The notes under the pieces are model-generated. The model had not been told where the DNA came from. It searched no databases and worked only from the letters and a program-made list of their open reading frames with translations. The translations under genes were made by a program, and so were the position numbers. A DNA stretch of 64,000 nucleotides from Acinetobacter sp. SFB (GTDB lineage: Bacteria > Pseudomonadota > Gammaproteobacteria > Pseudomonadales > Moraxellaceae): contig NZ_LSZH01000001.1 in the NCBI RefSeq assembly GCF_001647545.1, positions 124,001 to 188,000 on the forward strand, in the 5' to 3' direction. Positions 1-8,508 of the stretch are shown here, in pieces (positions within the stretch are counted from its first letter, which is position 1; each line of letters begins with the position of its first letter).

Positions 1-419
1 TTGGACCAACTTTTGATAAATGGCTCGATGAACTTTTCGATAACAATCAAAAGAAAGTACCTGCTGAAATGATTGCACAGGTAAAAGCATGGTTAGAAGC
101 AATTCGTCAAAACTTGGCCAATGAAGAAGGGATTACATTCCCATTTGAAATTGAAGAAGCAGATACTGAATCAAGCTTGGGTGACTGGAGTGTGGGCTTT
201 GTAGATGCCATGTTCTTAAATGAAGATGCTTGGTTCACACCTGAACATGAAGAACAGGTGGTCGATTTAACTTTACCAATGATGGTATTCAGCGGTGTGG
301 ATGACGAAGACCCACAAATGGAATCTTTCCGTCGCAATGGTCAGCTTATGGACGAAATTGCTGAAGAAATTCCAGAAAACTTAAATGAAATTTATTTGAT
401 GTATCACACACCAAAATAA
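1..419 (+). CDS. UPF0149 (YecA/YgfB-like) family protein, 5' truncated by window edge
   Basis: The reading frame is open from base 3 to a TAA at 417-419, so the start lies outside the window; the ATG at 69 is internal. The visible 138 or so residues are acidic and helical. The run GDWSVGFVDAMFLNEDAW followed by an acidic tail is typical of the YecA/YgfB (UPF0149) family, whose molecular role is poorly defined; some members carry a C-terminal SEC-C metal-binding motif, which is not seen here. A strong rho-independent terminator follows directly, so this is the last gene of its transcript. The family assignment comes from recognised sequence style rather than a search. Confidence 0.7.
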   Translation, partial: GPTFDKWLDELFDNNQKKVPAEMIAQVKAWLEAIRQNLANEEGITFPFEIEEADTESSLGDWSVGFVDAMFLNEDAWFTPEHEEQVVDLTLPMMVFSGVDDEDPQMESFRRNGQLMDEIAEEIPENLNEIYLMYHTPK

Positions 420-433
420 TTCAGACAAGTTTT

Positions 434-461
434 AAAAAAGCACCTTTTGAGGTGCTTTTTT
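434..461 (+). terminator. Rho-independent terminator after the UPF0149 gene
   Basis: A perfect AAAAAAGCACC / GGTGCTTTTTT inverted repeat with a four-base TTTT..A loop ends in a T run, about 15 bases after the stop codon. Confidence 0.85.
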
Positions 462-500
462 ATGGGGCGTTTTTTTTCATTTTATGCTGAGAGGAATTCA

Positions 501-902
501 TCAGCAAAATTTATTTAAGCTATATCGGGCATAACCATTATAGGCGATATGAAAGATCAGTCCATGTAAAGCAATGGCAATCGCGACCAGAAATGAATTG
601 CCGGCTCTACCAGCATAGCCTATGGTAATCAGAATTTCTTCAGCACGCGGATGTAGAAATATCAAGATAAAGCCTATGCTCATGGCGATGACTGTGGATC
701 CCCAAACCAGTTTGTTTTTTTCGTTGTTGTTGGGTAAGTGCTGTTCTTTTTTAACAAAATGTCTGGTACTTAGAAAAGCAGACGCGATCAGAGCGGGTAG
801 CAAGGTAATGGCACCGAGCTTCAGAGCATAAATCAATATGCTGAACAAAAGGATCAAGGCAATACTATAAACGATTGCAAAATATTTAAGATAATGCGAC
901 AT
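501..902 (-). CDS. Small integral membrane protein, ABZJ_00895-like
   Basis: A 133-residue protein with four hydrophobic stretches, at roughly residues 5-27, 31-44, 65-85 and 100-122, separated by short polar loops (one is KKEQHLPNNNEKNK). This suggests a four-helix inner-membrane protein. It resembles a family of small membrane proteins common in Acinetobacter (ABZJ_00895 type) with no known function. The dedA-like gene on the same strand lies 29 bases upstream, so the two may be cotranscribed. No enzymatic motif is visible. That it is a real gene is likely; the family name is a recollection and less certain. Confidence 0.65.
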   Translation of the reverse strand: MSHYLKYFAIVYSIALILLFSILIYALKLGAITLLPALIASAFLSTRHFVKKEQHLPNNNEKNKLVWGSTVIAMSIGFILIFLHPRAEEILITIGYAGRAGNSFLVAIAIALHGLIFHIAYNGYARYSLNKFC

Positions 903-931
903 CGTCTTAGTCTCCTGACAAGAGTCTGTGA

Positions 932-1549
932 TCAGGATGGATGATTTTTACGCTGATGTCTACGGTATAGAATCCAGATAATAATGGCGGTTACGAGGAT
1001 AATAATAAAATGGCTGATTTGGCTAAAAATATTCTGCATCAAGGCTTGGTTTTCGCCAAAATAAAAACCCACACAAGCCAACAATGTCGTCCAGATGACC
1101 GTACCTAAGCTACTGTAGAACATAAATTTCCAGAACGGCATGTGACTCATACCCGCAGGGATGCTAATTAACGAACGAACAGCTGGAATCATACGACCAA
1201 AAAACACAATACGATCTCCATATTGCTCAAACCAGTCGAGTGATTTTTTGACATCGAGGGATTTTATAAAAAGATATTTGCCGTAGCGATCTACAAAACG
1301 AAAAATACTGGCGTGATTAAACTTATAGCCAATCCAATACAGTATGGCAGCAGCGATGAGCGAGCCTATAGAACCCGCAATAATCACACCCACTAAAAAG
1401 AGTTGACCTTGTGATGCAGAATAGCCAGCGGATGGCATAATGATTTCAGAGGGAATGGGCGGAAAAATATTGTCGAGAAACATGAGTAGGGCAATACCGA
1501 AGTAGCCCAATTGTTCCATAATGGAAATAATCCATTCAGTCAGATTCAT
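932..1549 (-). CDS. DedA family membrane protein
   Basis: A 205-residue polytopic inner-membrane protein. DedA hallmarks are visible: an N-terminal segment with the acidic residues in IFPPIPSEIIMPSAG (about residues 28-43), and the basic signature FFGRMIPAVRSLISIPAG (about residues 115-132). A C-terminal hydrophobic helix is followed by a basic tail. DedA proteins are implicated in scrambling or recycling undecaprenyl phosphate or phosphatidylethanolamine, in membrane potential and in drug tolerance; which of these applies here cannot be told. The following 133-residue membrane protein lies close behind on the same strand. Confidence 0.9.
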   Translation of the reverse strand: MNLTEWIISIMEQLGYFGIALLMFLDNIFPPIPSEIIMPSAGYSASQGQLFLVGVIIAGSIGSLIAAAILYWIGYKFNHASIFRFVDRYGKYLFIKSLDVKKSLDWFEQYGDRIVFFGRMIPAVRSLISIPAGMSHMPFWKFMFYSSLGTVIWTTLLACVGFYFGENQALMQNIFSQISHFIIILVTAIIIWILYRRHQRKNHPS

Positions 1550-1631
1550 AAGTTTATAAAAATAATAATATCTGAACTATCCTAAAGTTTATTTATTGCA
1601 GGGTAAAGTATAGCCAAGTAATCAAAGTTGT

Positions 1632-1916
1632 TTATTCTTGGCTATATACCAGTGTGTGAATGTAGACCTTTCTTAAACTATACGACAATGCAAAAGGAAT
1701 CACACTGAGCATTGCATATTCCAGTAGATTGGGTTTTAAGTGGTATGCAATAAATATAGATAAAATAGTGCCAATGACAGCGCCTAAGATCACAATAAAA
1801 AGATGTGATTCTTGTTCTAAAACTCTTTTTATTTCTTCTAATTTTTGATAATTTTTTTCACGAATGATATTAAAACGTCGCGTATAGTTGGCTGAACGGC
1901 TAATTGATCTTGGCAT
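1632..1916 (-). CDS. Hypothetical two-helix membrane protein
   Basis: A 94-residue protein with a basic N-terminus rich in Arg and Ser, a charged helical segment (KNYQKLEEIKRVLEQE), then two hydrophobic segments at about residues 40-58 and 64-81. The likely topology is two membrane helices with a cytoplasmic basic head. I do not recognise the family. It stands alone between dedA and trhO, on the same strand as both. Confidence 0.5.
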   Translation of the reverse strand: MPRSISRSANYTRRFNIIREKNYQKLEEIKRVLEQESHLFIVILGAVIGTILSIFIAYHLKPNLLEYAMLSVIPFALSYSLRKVYIHTLVYSQE

Positions 1917-2061
1917 AATTTAATTCCTTTTCACGTTATAAATGAACAAGTTAGCTATTTATTGTGTTTTAAGTTTCAGATTATCAAATATTGAGTGACT
2001 TAATAAGCATTAATGGTGAAAATTGGTGATGTTTTCTTATCTATTGTTTATTTTAGGTAAA

Positions 2062-2089
2062 TAAAAAACCCTCAAATGAGGGCTTTTTA
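2062..2089 (-). terminator. Terminator of trhO
   Basis: The inverted repeat AAAAAACCCTCA / TGAGGGCTTTTT lies about 20 bases beyond the trhO stop on the minus strand. A T run is present on either strand reading. Confidence 0.8.
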
Positions 2090-2110
2090 TATAACTTTAC
2101 AAATCAGAGA

Positions 2111-3043
2111 TTACAGACGTTTGCGTTTAGCTGCTGCAATTTGAGACTGACGCATACGGAAACCGGCTTTCTGTTGTTCTGTGGTTTTTTCGATGCAGTA
2201 TTTGCACGATACCCCATGTTCGTAACTTGGAAGTTCAGCTTCTGCAGGGAGTAAAGGCCAACCGCAAGCATGACATTTAGTATTCTGACCTTCTTCTACG
2301 CCATGGGTAACCGCAGTACGACCATCAAATACGAAACATTCACCTTCCCACATACTTTCTTCAACAGGCGTTTCTTCCAGATATTTTAAAATACCGCCTT
2401 TCAGGTGATACACCTCATTAAAGCCTTCTTGAAGCAATAACGATGTTGATTTTTCACAACGAATTCCACCAGTACAGAACATCGCAATTTTCTTGTCTTT
2501 ATGCTGTGCAAGGTTTTGTTTTACATAGTCTGGAAATTCACGGAAAGTTTCTGTTTTAGGGTCAACCGCACCTTTAAATGTACCGGCTTTATATTCGTAG
2601 TCATTACGTGTATCGACCAGTATTACGTCATCACGTGCAATCAGTTCATTCCATTGTTTAGGATCAAGATAATGACCTACAAGATCACGGGGTTTAACTT
2701 CCACACCTAAGGTTACAATCTCTTTTTTAAGCTTGATTTTCATTTTACGGAAAGGTTTTTCATCGCTATGAGACTCTTTGTACTCCATAGCGTTAAAGCC
2801 TTCATTCAAAAGAAAGGCATGAATTTGGTCAATCGCTTCACGATTCCCAGCCACAGTACCGTTAATCCCTTCACCAGCTACAATTAGAGTTCCACACAAG
2901 TTAATGCTGTTGACCAAGTCTAAAAGACGTTGCTGAAGATCGGCAGGATCTTGAACTTCTTTAAATTGATATAGTGCTGCAACAACCCAACTTGTGGTCG
3001 CTTGCTGTTCTACAGGTGCAAGCTGTTCTACAGTAGCGTTCAT
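2111..3043 (-). CDS. trhO: tRNA uridine(34) hydroxylase TrhO (rhodanese-related, YceA family)
   Basis: A 310-residue cytosolic enzyme family that, with O2, hydroxylates uridine 34 of tRNA on the way to 5-methoxyuridine or cmo5U. An N-terminal ferredoxin-like part (around GTLIVAGEGINGTVAG) is followed by a rhodanese domain with the active-site loop MFCTGGIRCEKS. The C-terminus is Cys-rich (CHACGWPL and CKYCIE), suggesting metal binding. The start is the ATG at 3043, which has GGAG about six bases upstream; the in-frame TTG at 3055 lies upstream of that site and is rejected. It is a single gene with its own terminator. Confidence 0.93.
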   Translation of the reverse strand: MNATVEQLAPVEQQATTSWVVAALYQFKEVQDPADLQQRLLDLVNSINLCGTLIVAGEGINGTVAGNREAIDQIHAFLLNEGFNAMEYKESHSDEKPFRKMKIKLKKEIVTLGVEVKPRDLVGHYLDPKQWNELIARDDVILVDTRNDYEYKAGTFKGAVDPKTETFREFPDYVKQNLAQHKDKKIAMFCTGGIRCEKSTSLLLQEGFNEVYHLKGGILKYLEETPVEESMWEGECFVFDGRTAVTHGVEEGQNTKCHACGWPLLPAEAELPSYEHGVSCKYCIEKTTEQQKAGFRMRQSQIAAAKRKRL

Positions 3044-3247
3044 GGAATACTCCAAATGTATTATGATAGGACAAAATTCAAGGCGCGTATTTTAACGTGA
3101 ATTGTATGAATAAGCGAGAAAACCATAACTAAAATATGGTTATTAAGCGAAAGGTGCCGATATAGGCTGTTATTGATCAAATCGATCTTGAATTAAATGA
3201 ATTTGATAAATGATTTTATTAATGTCTAAAGTGTGTAGGAGTGTGTT

Positions 3248-3733
3248 TTGAGTACTGACCGTCGAATTACTTCTTTGACCCCATGTGCAGGGCGTTGTTC
3301 TACGGTATTTGGCGATTCAGTATGCCGTGGCTGTCGTCGCTTTAACCATGAAGTGATTCAGTGGAATACTTACACGCCTGAACAGCACACTGCGGTGTGG
3401 AAGCGTCTGGATGCACAACTGGATCAAATTTTAGTACCCATGCTTCCCCATGCCGATTTGCGTCATGTGGAAGGCTTTGTTCTCTCTAAACGGGTGCGTT
3501 TACGTGATGATGCATCCAAGGGGCGCAAGCTTTATCATGCACTTAAAATTTGTGAGAAGAATAAAAATTTAGCTGAAGAAAGCGGTTTGGGGATTCACGA
3601 TAAACAGGTAAAACCATTGTGGCAGGAATTTGAACGTCGGGTACTCGCTTTGGCTACAGCAAGTTATGATTTTGCTTTTTTACGTGCCGATGGGATTAGC
3701 CATAATTTATTACAGATGATGCAAGAAGATTAA
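3248..3733 (+). CDS. DUF1289 domain-containing protein
   Basis: A 161-residue protein. The N-terminal DUF1289 part, a small Cys-rich zinc-finger-like domain, is visible as TPCAGRCSTVF....CRGCRRF (about residues 11-31). The rest is helical and charged and of unknown function. A TTG start at 3248 is chosen because AGGAG sits seven bases upstream and no ATG occurs before the domain. It is oriented away from trhO. Confidence 0.8.
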   Translation: MSTDRRITSLTPCAGRCSTVFGDSVCRGCRRFNHEVIQWNTYTPEQHTAVWKRLDAQLDQILVPMLPHADLRHVEGFVLSKRVRLRDDASKGRKLYHALKICEKNKNLAEESGLGIHDKQVKPLWQEFERRVLALATASYDFAFLRADGISHNLLQMMQED

Positions 3734-3793
3734 ACCCATTATTTTTATTTAAAGTTTTAAAAAATTAAATTTGATTATTCAAGAGTTGAAAAT

Positions 3794-4417
3794 GTGAATA
3801 TCGCAGAATACCTGTTGTATTGCATGGCTGTCATTCTCATGATTGCGATACCTGGACCCGTCATGCTGTTGGTTGCAAGTGCAGGACTCAAAGGCGGTTA
3901 TCGCAAAGCCCTGCAAACAATATTTGGAACTAATTTTGCATCACTCATTTTAATTATAATTTCCATTTTGATGCTCAAAGGCTTACTGGATATTAATAAA
4001 CTGTGGTTTAACAGTATTAAAATTCTAGGCTGTTTCTATATTGCCTATTTGGGCCTTCAAATTTTAAAGGAAGTTTGTTGCTCAAAAGCAGATGAAGGTG
4101 AATCAGCGTTACCATTCAAATCTCGGTCAATGAATGGTGGTTTTAAACAGGGATTTCTGGTCGGTATTTCCAATCCTAAAGATATTATTTTCTTTGCTTC
4201 ATTTTTCCCACAGTTTGTACACATCACGCCTCGTTTGGATATTAGTCTTGGGATGCTGACTTTGAGCTGGATTGTTTTAGACTTTGCCACGTTATCTTTC
4301 GTTTATTTAAGCTTTAATCGTTTATCCAAATCTAAGATTTATAGTAAATTGTTATTGGCTTGTGGTGCATTTCTAATCTTAATTGCTATATATGGTTTGT
4401 ATTCGATATTGTTCTAA
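3794..4417 (+). CDS. LysE/RhtB family amino-acid exporter
   Basis: A 207-residue inner-membrane protein with about six hydrophobic helices. The N-terminus has the family's hallmark IPGPVMLLVASAGLKGGYRKAL (in part, about residues 18-40), and SNPKDIIFFASFFPQF (about residues 126-141) matches the family's second conserved block. These carriers export amino acids or their analogues; the substrate cannot be read from sequence. A GTG start at 3794 is used because the overlapping ATG at 3792 runs straight into a stop. Confidence 0.88.
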   Translation: MNIAEYLLYCMAVILMIAIPGPVMLLVASAGLKGGYRKALQTIFGTNFASLILIIISILMLKGLLDINKLWFNSIKILGCFYIAYLGLQILKEVCCSKADEGESALPFKSRSMNGGFKQGFLVGISNPKDIIFFASFFPQFVHITPRLDISLGMLTLSWIVLDFATLSFVYLSFNRLSKSKIYSKLLLACGAFLILIAIYGLYSILF

Positions 4418-4431
4418 ATATTCTGAATAAT

Positions 4432-4460
4432 AAAAAGCCCCTAAAGTCAGGGCTTTTTAT
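4432..4460. terminator. Bidirectional terminator between the LysE-type gene and ribB
   Basis: TAATAAAAAGCCC / GGGCTTTTTATTA forms a symmetric hairpin with A and T tracts on both sides. It can serve the two convergent genes. Confidence 0.85.
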
Positions 4461-4469
4461 TATTTAAGT

Positions 4470-5129
4470 TTAAAGATTATGTGCTAAACGATACTGCACA
4501 ATTTCTTCAATGGTAATCACGGTTAGATCATGAGTTTGTGCATACGACAGAACTTGAATGCCTGATGCCATTGTGCCATCAGGGTTGGTCAATTCACACA
4601 AAACACCAGCTGGTTTTAGACCCGCCAAACGTGCTAAATCAATTGTGCCTTCAGTATGCCCACGACGGGTTAACACACCACCATTAAGGGCGCGTAAAGG
4701 GAAAACATGACCTGGACGATTTAGGTCGCTGGCTACAGCACCATCCTTGATTGCAGCTTTAATTGTGGTGGTGCGGTCTTTTGCTGAAACACCAGTGGTT
4801 ACGCCTTGTGCCGCTTCAATCGTTACGGTAAATGCAGTTTTAAACTGGCTGGAGTTATCCGCCACCATCGGTGGAAGTTGCAAATGATTGGCCAGTTCAT
4901 CCGTTAAGCATAAGCAGACAATACCTGAACCATCACGAATCATACGTGCCATGGTTTCAACATTTAGTGTTTCTGCAGCAACAATGAGATCGGCTTCATT
5001 TTCACGGTCAAAGTCATCCATCACCAAAACCGGTTTGCCTTGGCGGATATCTTCTAATGCTTTTTCAATACGTTGCTCAGCTGGGGGAAGGGCTGAAAAG
5101 AAAATTTCGGGTTGAATCAAACTAGACAT
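4470..5129 (-). CDS. ribB: 3,4-dihydroxy-2-butanone-4-phosphate synthase RibB
   Basis: Converts ribulose 5-phosphate to 3,4-dihydroxy-2-butanone 4-phosphate plus formate, supplying the four-carbon unit of riboflavin. The protein has 219 residues and carries the family motifs [20 protein letters not shown], the GSGIVCLCL strand, and the GHVFPLRA and [11 protein letters not shown] substrate and Mg-binding segments. There is no GTP cyclohydrolase II (RibA) domain fused to it. Start: ATG at 5129, beginning [11 protein letters not shown]. The longer open frame upstream only reads through the riboswitch leader and is rejected. Confidence 0.95.
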   Translation of the reverse strand: MSSLIQPEIFFSALPPAEQRIEKALEDIRQGKPVLVMDDFDRENEADLIVAAETLNVETMARMIRDGSGIVCLCLTDELANHLQLPPMVADNSSQFKTAFTVTIEAAQGVTTGVSAKDRTTTIKAAIKDGAVASDLNRPGHVFPLRALNGGVLTRRGHTEGTIDLARLAGLKPAGVLCELTNPDGTMASGIQVLSYAQTHDLTVITIEEIVQYRLAHNL

Positions 5130-5227
5130 TGAAACGCTCTCGTAAAATAAAAATACGGTTGAACATTTCAGGACTGATGCAGAAATGGGGTCGCAGCGAT
5201 ATATCAAATATAAATATCCGTTACGTC

Positions 5228-5385
5228 GTCTTCTTTCATCCGGACTATACCGTCGGCTTTGGTTTTTCACCAAATCTGCGAGGCAATCTATTTATAACAA
5301 TTGACAGGCTCGTGGGCTGATTTAGTCATTGCGCATGCAAGCTGAATTTTACCACCGGTGGGGAATTTCGCCCCGCCCTGAAGCG
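5228..5385 (-). promoter_or_regulatory. FMN riboswitch (RFN element) in the ribB leader
   Basis: On the minus strand the leader carries the conserved RFN blocks in order: GGGCGGGGCGAAATTCCCCA, ACCGGTGGTAAA, GCCCACGAGC, CAGATTTGGTGA, CCAAAGCCGACGGTATAGTC and CCGGATG. This is the FMN aptamer, and it sits about 100 bases upstream of the ribB ATG. No clear rho-independent terminator follows it before the ATG, so control of translation start (or Rho) is the more likely output; that part is inference. FMN binding would lower RibB synthesis. Confidence 0.95.
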
Positions 5386-5494
5386 ATGTGCAATGATTAT
5401 AGACCTGTTTTAAATCAAGGGCGCAGCTTTCTATAGATCAATCAGTCATATTGATAGTAATTATGTGAATAATAAAATAAAAATCATTAGGCAA

Positions 5495-5523
5495 TAAAAA
5501 AGCCCGCATATTGCGAGCTTTTA
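5495..5523 (-). terminator. Terminator of panD
   Basis: The hairpin AAAGC(C)CGCA / TGCGAGCTTT with a three-base loop lies about 12 bases beyond the panD stop. It is followed on the minus strand by a T run. Confidence 0.75.
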
Positions 5524-5535
5524 GTATCTTTAAAT

Positions 5536-5916
5536 TTAAGCCACTTGAACAGGAATACAGTTCGCAGTGTGATTTACGGTATTGTTTGGGTTGGCATAAA
5601 CAAGACGTGGTTTATGGGCATTTGCTTCGGCTTCAGTGAAATCACCAAATGTTGCGATAATCATCAAATCGCCAACGTCAGCTTGAAGGGCGGCACCGCC
5701 ATTGACTGAAATAATGCCTGAGTTTTCTTCACCACGAATTGCATAAGTGGTAAAACGCTTACCATTAGTCACGTTCCACATATGAATTTCTTCATATTCG
5801 CGGATACCGGCTAAATCCAATAACACGCCGTCAATTGCACAAGAACCTTCATAATGTAATTCTGCTTGTGTAACGACACAACGGTGAATTTTAGCTTTTA
5901 ATAAACGAGATAGCAT
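5536..5916 (-). CDS. panD: Aspartate 1-decarboxylase PanD
   Basis: Makes beta-alanine from aspartate for pantothenate and CoA synthesis. The proenzyme has 126 residues, the normal length. It cleaves itself at Gly-Ser in YEGSCAIDG (about residues 23-31) to give the pyruvoyl cofactor; Lys9 in LLKAKIHR and Tyr58 in [12 protein letters not shown] are in place. The start has AAGGAGAC upstream. It lies 145 bases after pth on the same strand, so it may be the last gene of that block. Confidence 0.96.
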   Translation of the reverse strand: MLSRLLKAKIHRCVVTQAELHYEGSCAIDGVLLDLAGIREYEEIHMWNVTNGKRFTTYAIRGEENSGIISVNGGAALQADVGDLMIIATFGDFTEAEANAHKPRLVYANPNNTVNHTANCIPVQVA

Positions 5917-6061
5917 GGCTAGCGTCTCCTTAGTGGGCCTAAGATTTTATCTTATGGTTAAATCAAATCACTTCTTACTGGATCAGTAATCCGCAGAAAA
6001 CGCATTTTGCTCCGAAATAAGCAACATGGCAAGCAGGATTTTTCAACAATTTATGGAATGA

Positions 6062-6643
6062 TCAGTTCGGTTTATAAGCATTGATTTGATTCATTGCTTG
6101 CTGTATGTCACCGCTTACCAGCAATTTAATGCGAGATAAAGCGTGAGCAATGGCCTCATCCATTAAATCTTGTTCGCTGCTCGGCGCTTTACTGAGTACA
6201 TGTCCAGATACACGTTCTTTTGAACCAGGATGACCAATACCAATACGTAGACGATGGAAATTAGGACCTGTATGGGGAACGATATCGCGTAAACCGTTAT
6301 GACCACCGTGACCACCGCCTGTTTTTAGGCGAATTACACCGGGATTCATATCCAGCTCATCATGCGCAATCAGCATCGCTTGTGGGGCAACTTGATAGAA
6401 TTTTGCGAAGGGCACAACACTTTTGCCAGAGGCATTCATAAAGGTTGTGGGTAAAAGCAGACGAACGTCCTGACCTTCAATATTACCGCGACCGCTGATT
6501 CCGTAGAATTTAGGATCGGTTTTGAGGGAAATGCCATATTGTTCTGCAAGCCGTTCAACGAACCAAGCGCCTGCATTATGGCGGGTTTGGGCGTATTCCT
6601 TACCAGGATTGCCCAAACCGACAATTAGCGAAAGTTTTGACAC
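6062..6643 (-). CDS. pth: Peptidyl-tRNA hydrolase
   Basis: Frees tRNA from peptidyl-tRNAs that drop off ribosomes. The protein has 193 residues. Motifs present: VGLGNPGKEYAQTRHNAG with the catalytic His, FMNASGKSV, HDELD with the general-base-positioning Asp, and GGGHGGHNGL. A GTG start at 6643 gives the usual MSKLSLIVGLGNPG N-terminus. It follows rplY by 18 bases on the same strand, an arrangement common in gammaproteobacteria. Confidence 0.96.
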   Translation of the reverse strand: MSKLSLIVGLGNPGKEYAQTRHNAGAWFVERLAEQYGISLKTDPKFYGISGRGNIEGQDVRLLLPTTFMNASGKSVVPFAKFYQVAPQAMLIAHDELDMNPGVIRLKTGGGHGGHNGLRDIVPHTGPNFHRLRIGIGHPGSKERVSGHVLSKAPSSEQDLMDEAIAHALSRIKLLVSGDIQQAMNQINAYKPN

Positions 6644-6661
6644 TAATTATACCGTTAACAC

Positions 6662-6958
6662 TTATGCGCGTTTAAAGTCAGCGTGCATAGGCGTGTTTTT
6701 AGCTGGATGACGTTGTAAAGCTTGGATTTTAACGCTTTCAACTTTGTCGCCCACTTGAATTTCAATCACTTCTTCAAAGAAAGAATTGTCTTCAAGGAAT
6801 TTAACAAGTTGACGAAGTTCTAAAGTAACAGTTACAGGAGCAGCTTCGCCACCGTAAATGATTGCTGGAACTTTTTGTTCTAGACGAAGGCGGCGGCTCG
6901 AACCTTTCCCTTGTACTGATTCGTCACGAGCTACTGCATTTAATACGAAGTTTGCCAT
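6662..6958 (-). CDS. rplY: 50S ribosomal protein L25 (short form)
   Basis: Binds 5S rRNA. It has 98 residues, matching the single-domain L25 (RplY) rather than the longer CTC type. Recognisable parts are GKGSSRRLRLEQKVPAIIYG near the N-terminus and the C-terminal QRHPAKNTPMHADF. It lies between prs and pth on the same strand, with a terminator-like hairpin upstream (7014-7041). It is therefore expressed either by read-through from prs or from its own promoter. Confidence 0.95.
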   Translation of the reverse strand: MANFVLNAVARDESVQGKGSSRRLRLEQKVPAIIYGGEAAPVTVTLELRQLVKFLEDNSFFEEVIEIQVGDKVESVKIQALQRHPAKNTPMHADFKRA

Positions 6959-7013
6959 GATGACATTTCCTCATTGATTTTAATGGACTGAACCTTCGAC
7001 CAGTTCAGTGATA

Positions 7014-7041
7014 GAAAGCCCTGCCATAGGGCAGGGCTTTT
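7014..7041 (-). terminator. Terminator between prs and rplY
   Basis: The perfect stem AAAGCCCTGCC / GGGCAGGGCTTT with an ATA loop lies just beyond the prs stop, in front of rplY. It would reduce read-through from prs into rplY-pth. Confidence 0.8.
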
Positions 7042-7057
7042 AAAATTTAGCGCTGTA

Positions 7058-8011
7058 TTATAGATAACTATCGAACATTGCGCTAATAGATTCTTCGTTG
7101 TTAATACGACGAATTGTCTCAGCAACCATACCAGCGACTGAAACTTGGCGAATCTTGCCAATTTCTAATGCTTCTTGAGATAAAGGAATCGTATCTGTGA
7201 CGACGAGTTCGTCGAGTACAGAATTCTTCAAATTCTCAAGTGCTTTACCAGAAAGTACAGGGTGTGTTGCATAAGCAACGACACGGCGAGCACCGAATTG
7301 TTTCAATGCTTCAGCAGCTTTACACAAAGTACCGGCAGTATCGACCATGTCATCCACGATTACGCAGTCACGATCTCTTACATCACCAATCAAATGCATC
7401 ACTTGTGATTCATTTGCTTTTTGACGACGTTTATCAATGATTGCAAGATCGATATCACCCATTTGTTTAGCTACAGCACGAGCACGAACTACACCGCCAA
7501 CGTCTGGAGAAACAACCATAAGATTATGGTGTTGCTGTTGACGAAGATCAGCAAGTAATGCAGGAGTACCGTAGATATTGTCTACAGGGATGTCGAAGAA
7601 ACCTTGAATCTGGTCGGCATGAAGGTCGATCATTACAACGCGGTCAATACCTACAGTTGTTAGCATATCTGCTACAACTTTTGCAGTGATTGGCACACGG
7701 CTTGAACGAGGACGACGGTCTTGACGAGCATATCCGAAGTAAGGGATGACAGCAGTAATACGACCTGCGCTTGCACGGCGTAAAGCATCGGCCATTACGA
7801 GGACTTCCATAAGGTTGTCATTCGTTGGGGCACAAGTAGGCTGTACGAGAAATACGTCTTTACCACGAACATTTTCAGTAATTTCGACAGCAATTTCACC
7901 GTCAGAAAAATGACCTACAGATGCTGCACCTAAAGGAATGTGCAGGTGGCTTACGACTTTTTGGGCGAATTGTGGATGTGCAGTTCCACTAAAAACGACA
8001 AGATTGGGCAT
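7058..8011 (-). CDS. prs: Ribose-phosphate pyrophosphokinase (PRPP synthase)
   Basis: Makes PRPP from ribose 5-phosphate and ATP, feeding nucleotides, NAD, His and Trp. It has 317 residues. Seen: [13 protein letters not shown] at the N-terminus, [17 protein letters not shown], the flexible-loop KRR in [11 protein letters not shown], and the PRPP loop [10 protein letters not shown]. The start is the ATG at 8011, preceded by AAGGGTG; an upstream in-frame GTG is rejected because it would extend into the neighbouring tRNA gene. Four tRNA-Gln genes lie between ispE and prs, so processing by RNases P and E must free the prs message. Confidence 0.96.
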   Translation of the reverse strand: MPNLVVFSGTAHPQFAQKVVSHLHIPLGAASVGHFSDGEIAVEITENVRGKDVFLVQPTCAPTNDNLMEVLVMADALRRASAGRITAVIPYFGYARQDRRPRSSRVPITAKVVADMLTTVGIDRVVMIDLHADQIQGFFDIPVDNIYGTPALLADLRQQQHHNLMVVSPDVGGVVRARAVAKQMGDIDLAIIDKRRQKANESQVMHLIGDVRDRDCVIVDDMVDTAGTLCKAAEALKQFGARRVVAYATHPVLSGKALENLKNSVLDELVVTDTIPLSQEALEIGKIRQVSVAGMVAETIRRINNEESISAMFDSYL

Positions 8012-8047
8012 GAAGCACCCTTGGCGGTTGGAATGTTTGAAAATAGA

Positions 8048-8122
8048 TGGCAGGGGTAGCTGGATTCGAACCAACGGATGCCGAGATCAAAACCCGGTGC
8101 CTTACCACTTGGCGATACCCCT
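8048..8122 (-). tRNA. tRNA-Gln (anticodon TTG), copy 4 in transcript order
   Basis: Reads AGGGGTATCGCC... with the anticodon loop holding TTG, the T-arm GGTTCGAATCC and an encoded CCA. It is 75 bases, with acceptor pair AGGGGTA/TACCCCT. It is the copy nearest prs, whose start codon is 37 bases downstream. Confidence 0.96.
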
Positions 8123-8213
8123 AATGCGGCAGAACTTTAATATTTTTGCGGGTCTATGTCAAGGTAAATTAACAAATGAACTTGCAAACTCTATTCTATC
8201 TTTTTTGAGAAAA

Positions 8214-8288
8214 TGGCAGGGGTAGCTGGATTCGAACCAACGGATGCCGAGATCAAAACCCGGTGCCTTACCACTTGGCGATACCCCT
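8214..8288 (-). tRNA. tRNA-Gln (anticodon TTG), copy 3
   Basis: Identical in sequence to the copies at 8048 and 8433, with encoded CCA. A 91-base spacer separates it from the next copy downstream. Confidence 0.96.
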
Positions 8289-8330
8289 AAATTTGATTAC
8301 TGTAATTTTGATTTAAACGCTGGGTTTAAA

Positions 8331-8405
8331 TGGCAGGGGCGGCTGGATTCGAACCAACGGATGCCGAGATCAAAACCCGGTGCCTTACCACTTGGCGACG
8401 CCCCT
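8331..8405 (-). tRNA. tRNA-Gln (anticodon TTG), copy 2, variant acceptor stem
   Basis: The same as the other three copies except for two acceptor base pairs: AGGGGCG/CGCCCCT instead of AGGGGTA/TACCCCT. Both strands of the stem changed together, so pairing is kept. CCA is encoded. Confidence 0.96.
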
Positions 8406-8432
8406 AATACAGCAATCTACAGATGAAATAAA

Positions 8433-8507
8433 TGGCAGGGGTAGCTGGATTCGAACCAACGGATGCCGAGATCAAAACCCGGTGCCTTACCACTTGGCGA
8501 TACCCCT
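8433..8507 (-). tRNA. tRNA-Gln (anticodon TTG), copy 1
   Basis: The first copy after ispE: a single base separates the ispE stop codon from the tRNA 5' end. This copy must therefore be cut from an ispE read-through transcript. Confidence 0.96.
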
Positions 8508-8508
8508 A

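Noticed and set aside
5130..5273. Upstream extension of the ribB frame to 5273
   Set aside because: It translates the FMN riboswitch leader. The family N-terminus begins at ATG 5129.
7938..8426. Plus-strand frames across the tRNA-Gln array
   Set aside because: They are repeats of translated antisense tRNA ([23 protein letters not shown]), not proteins.
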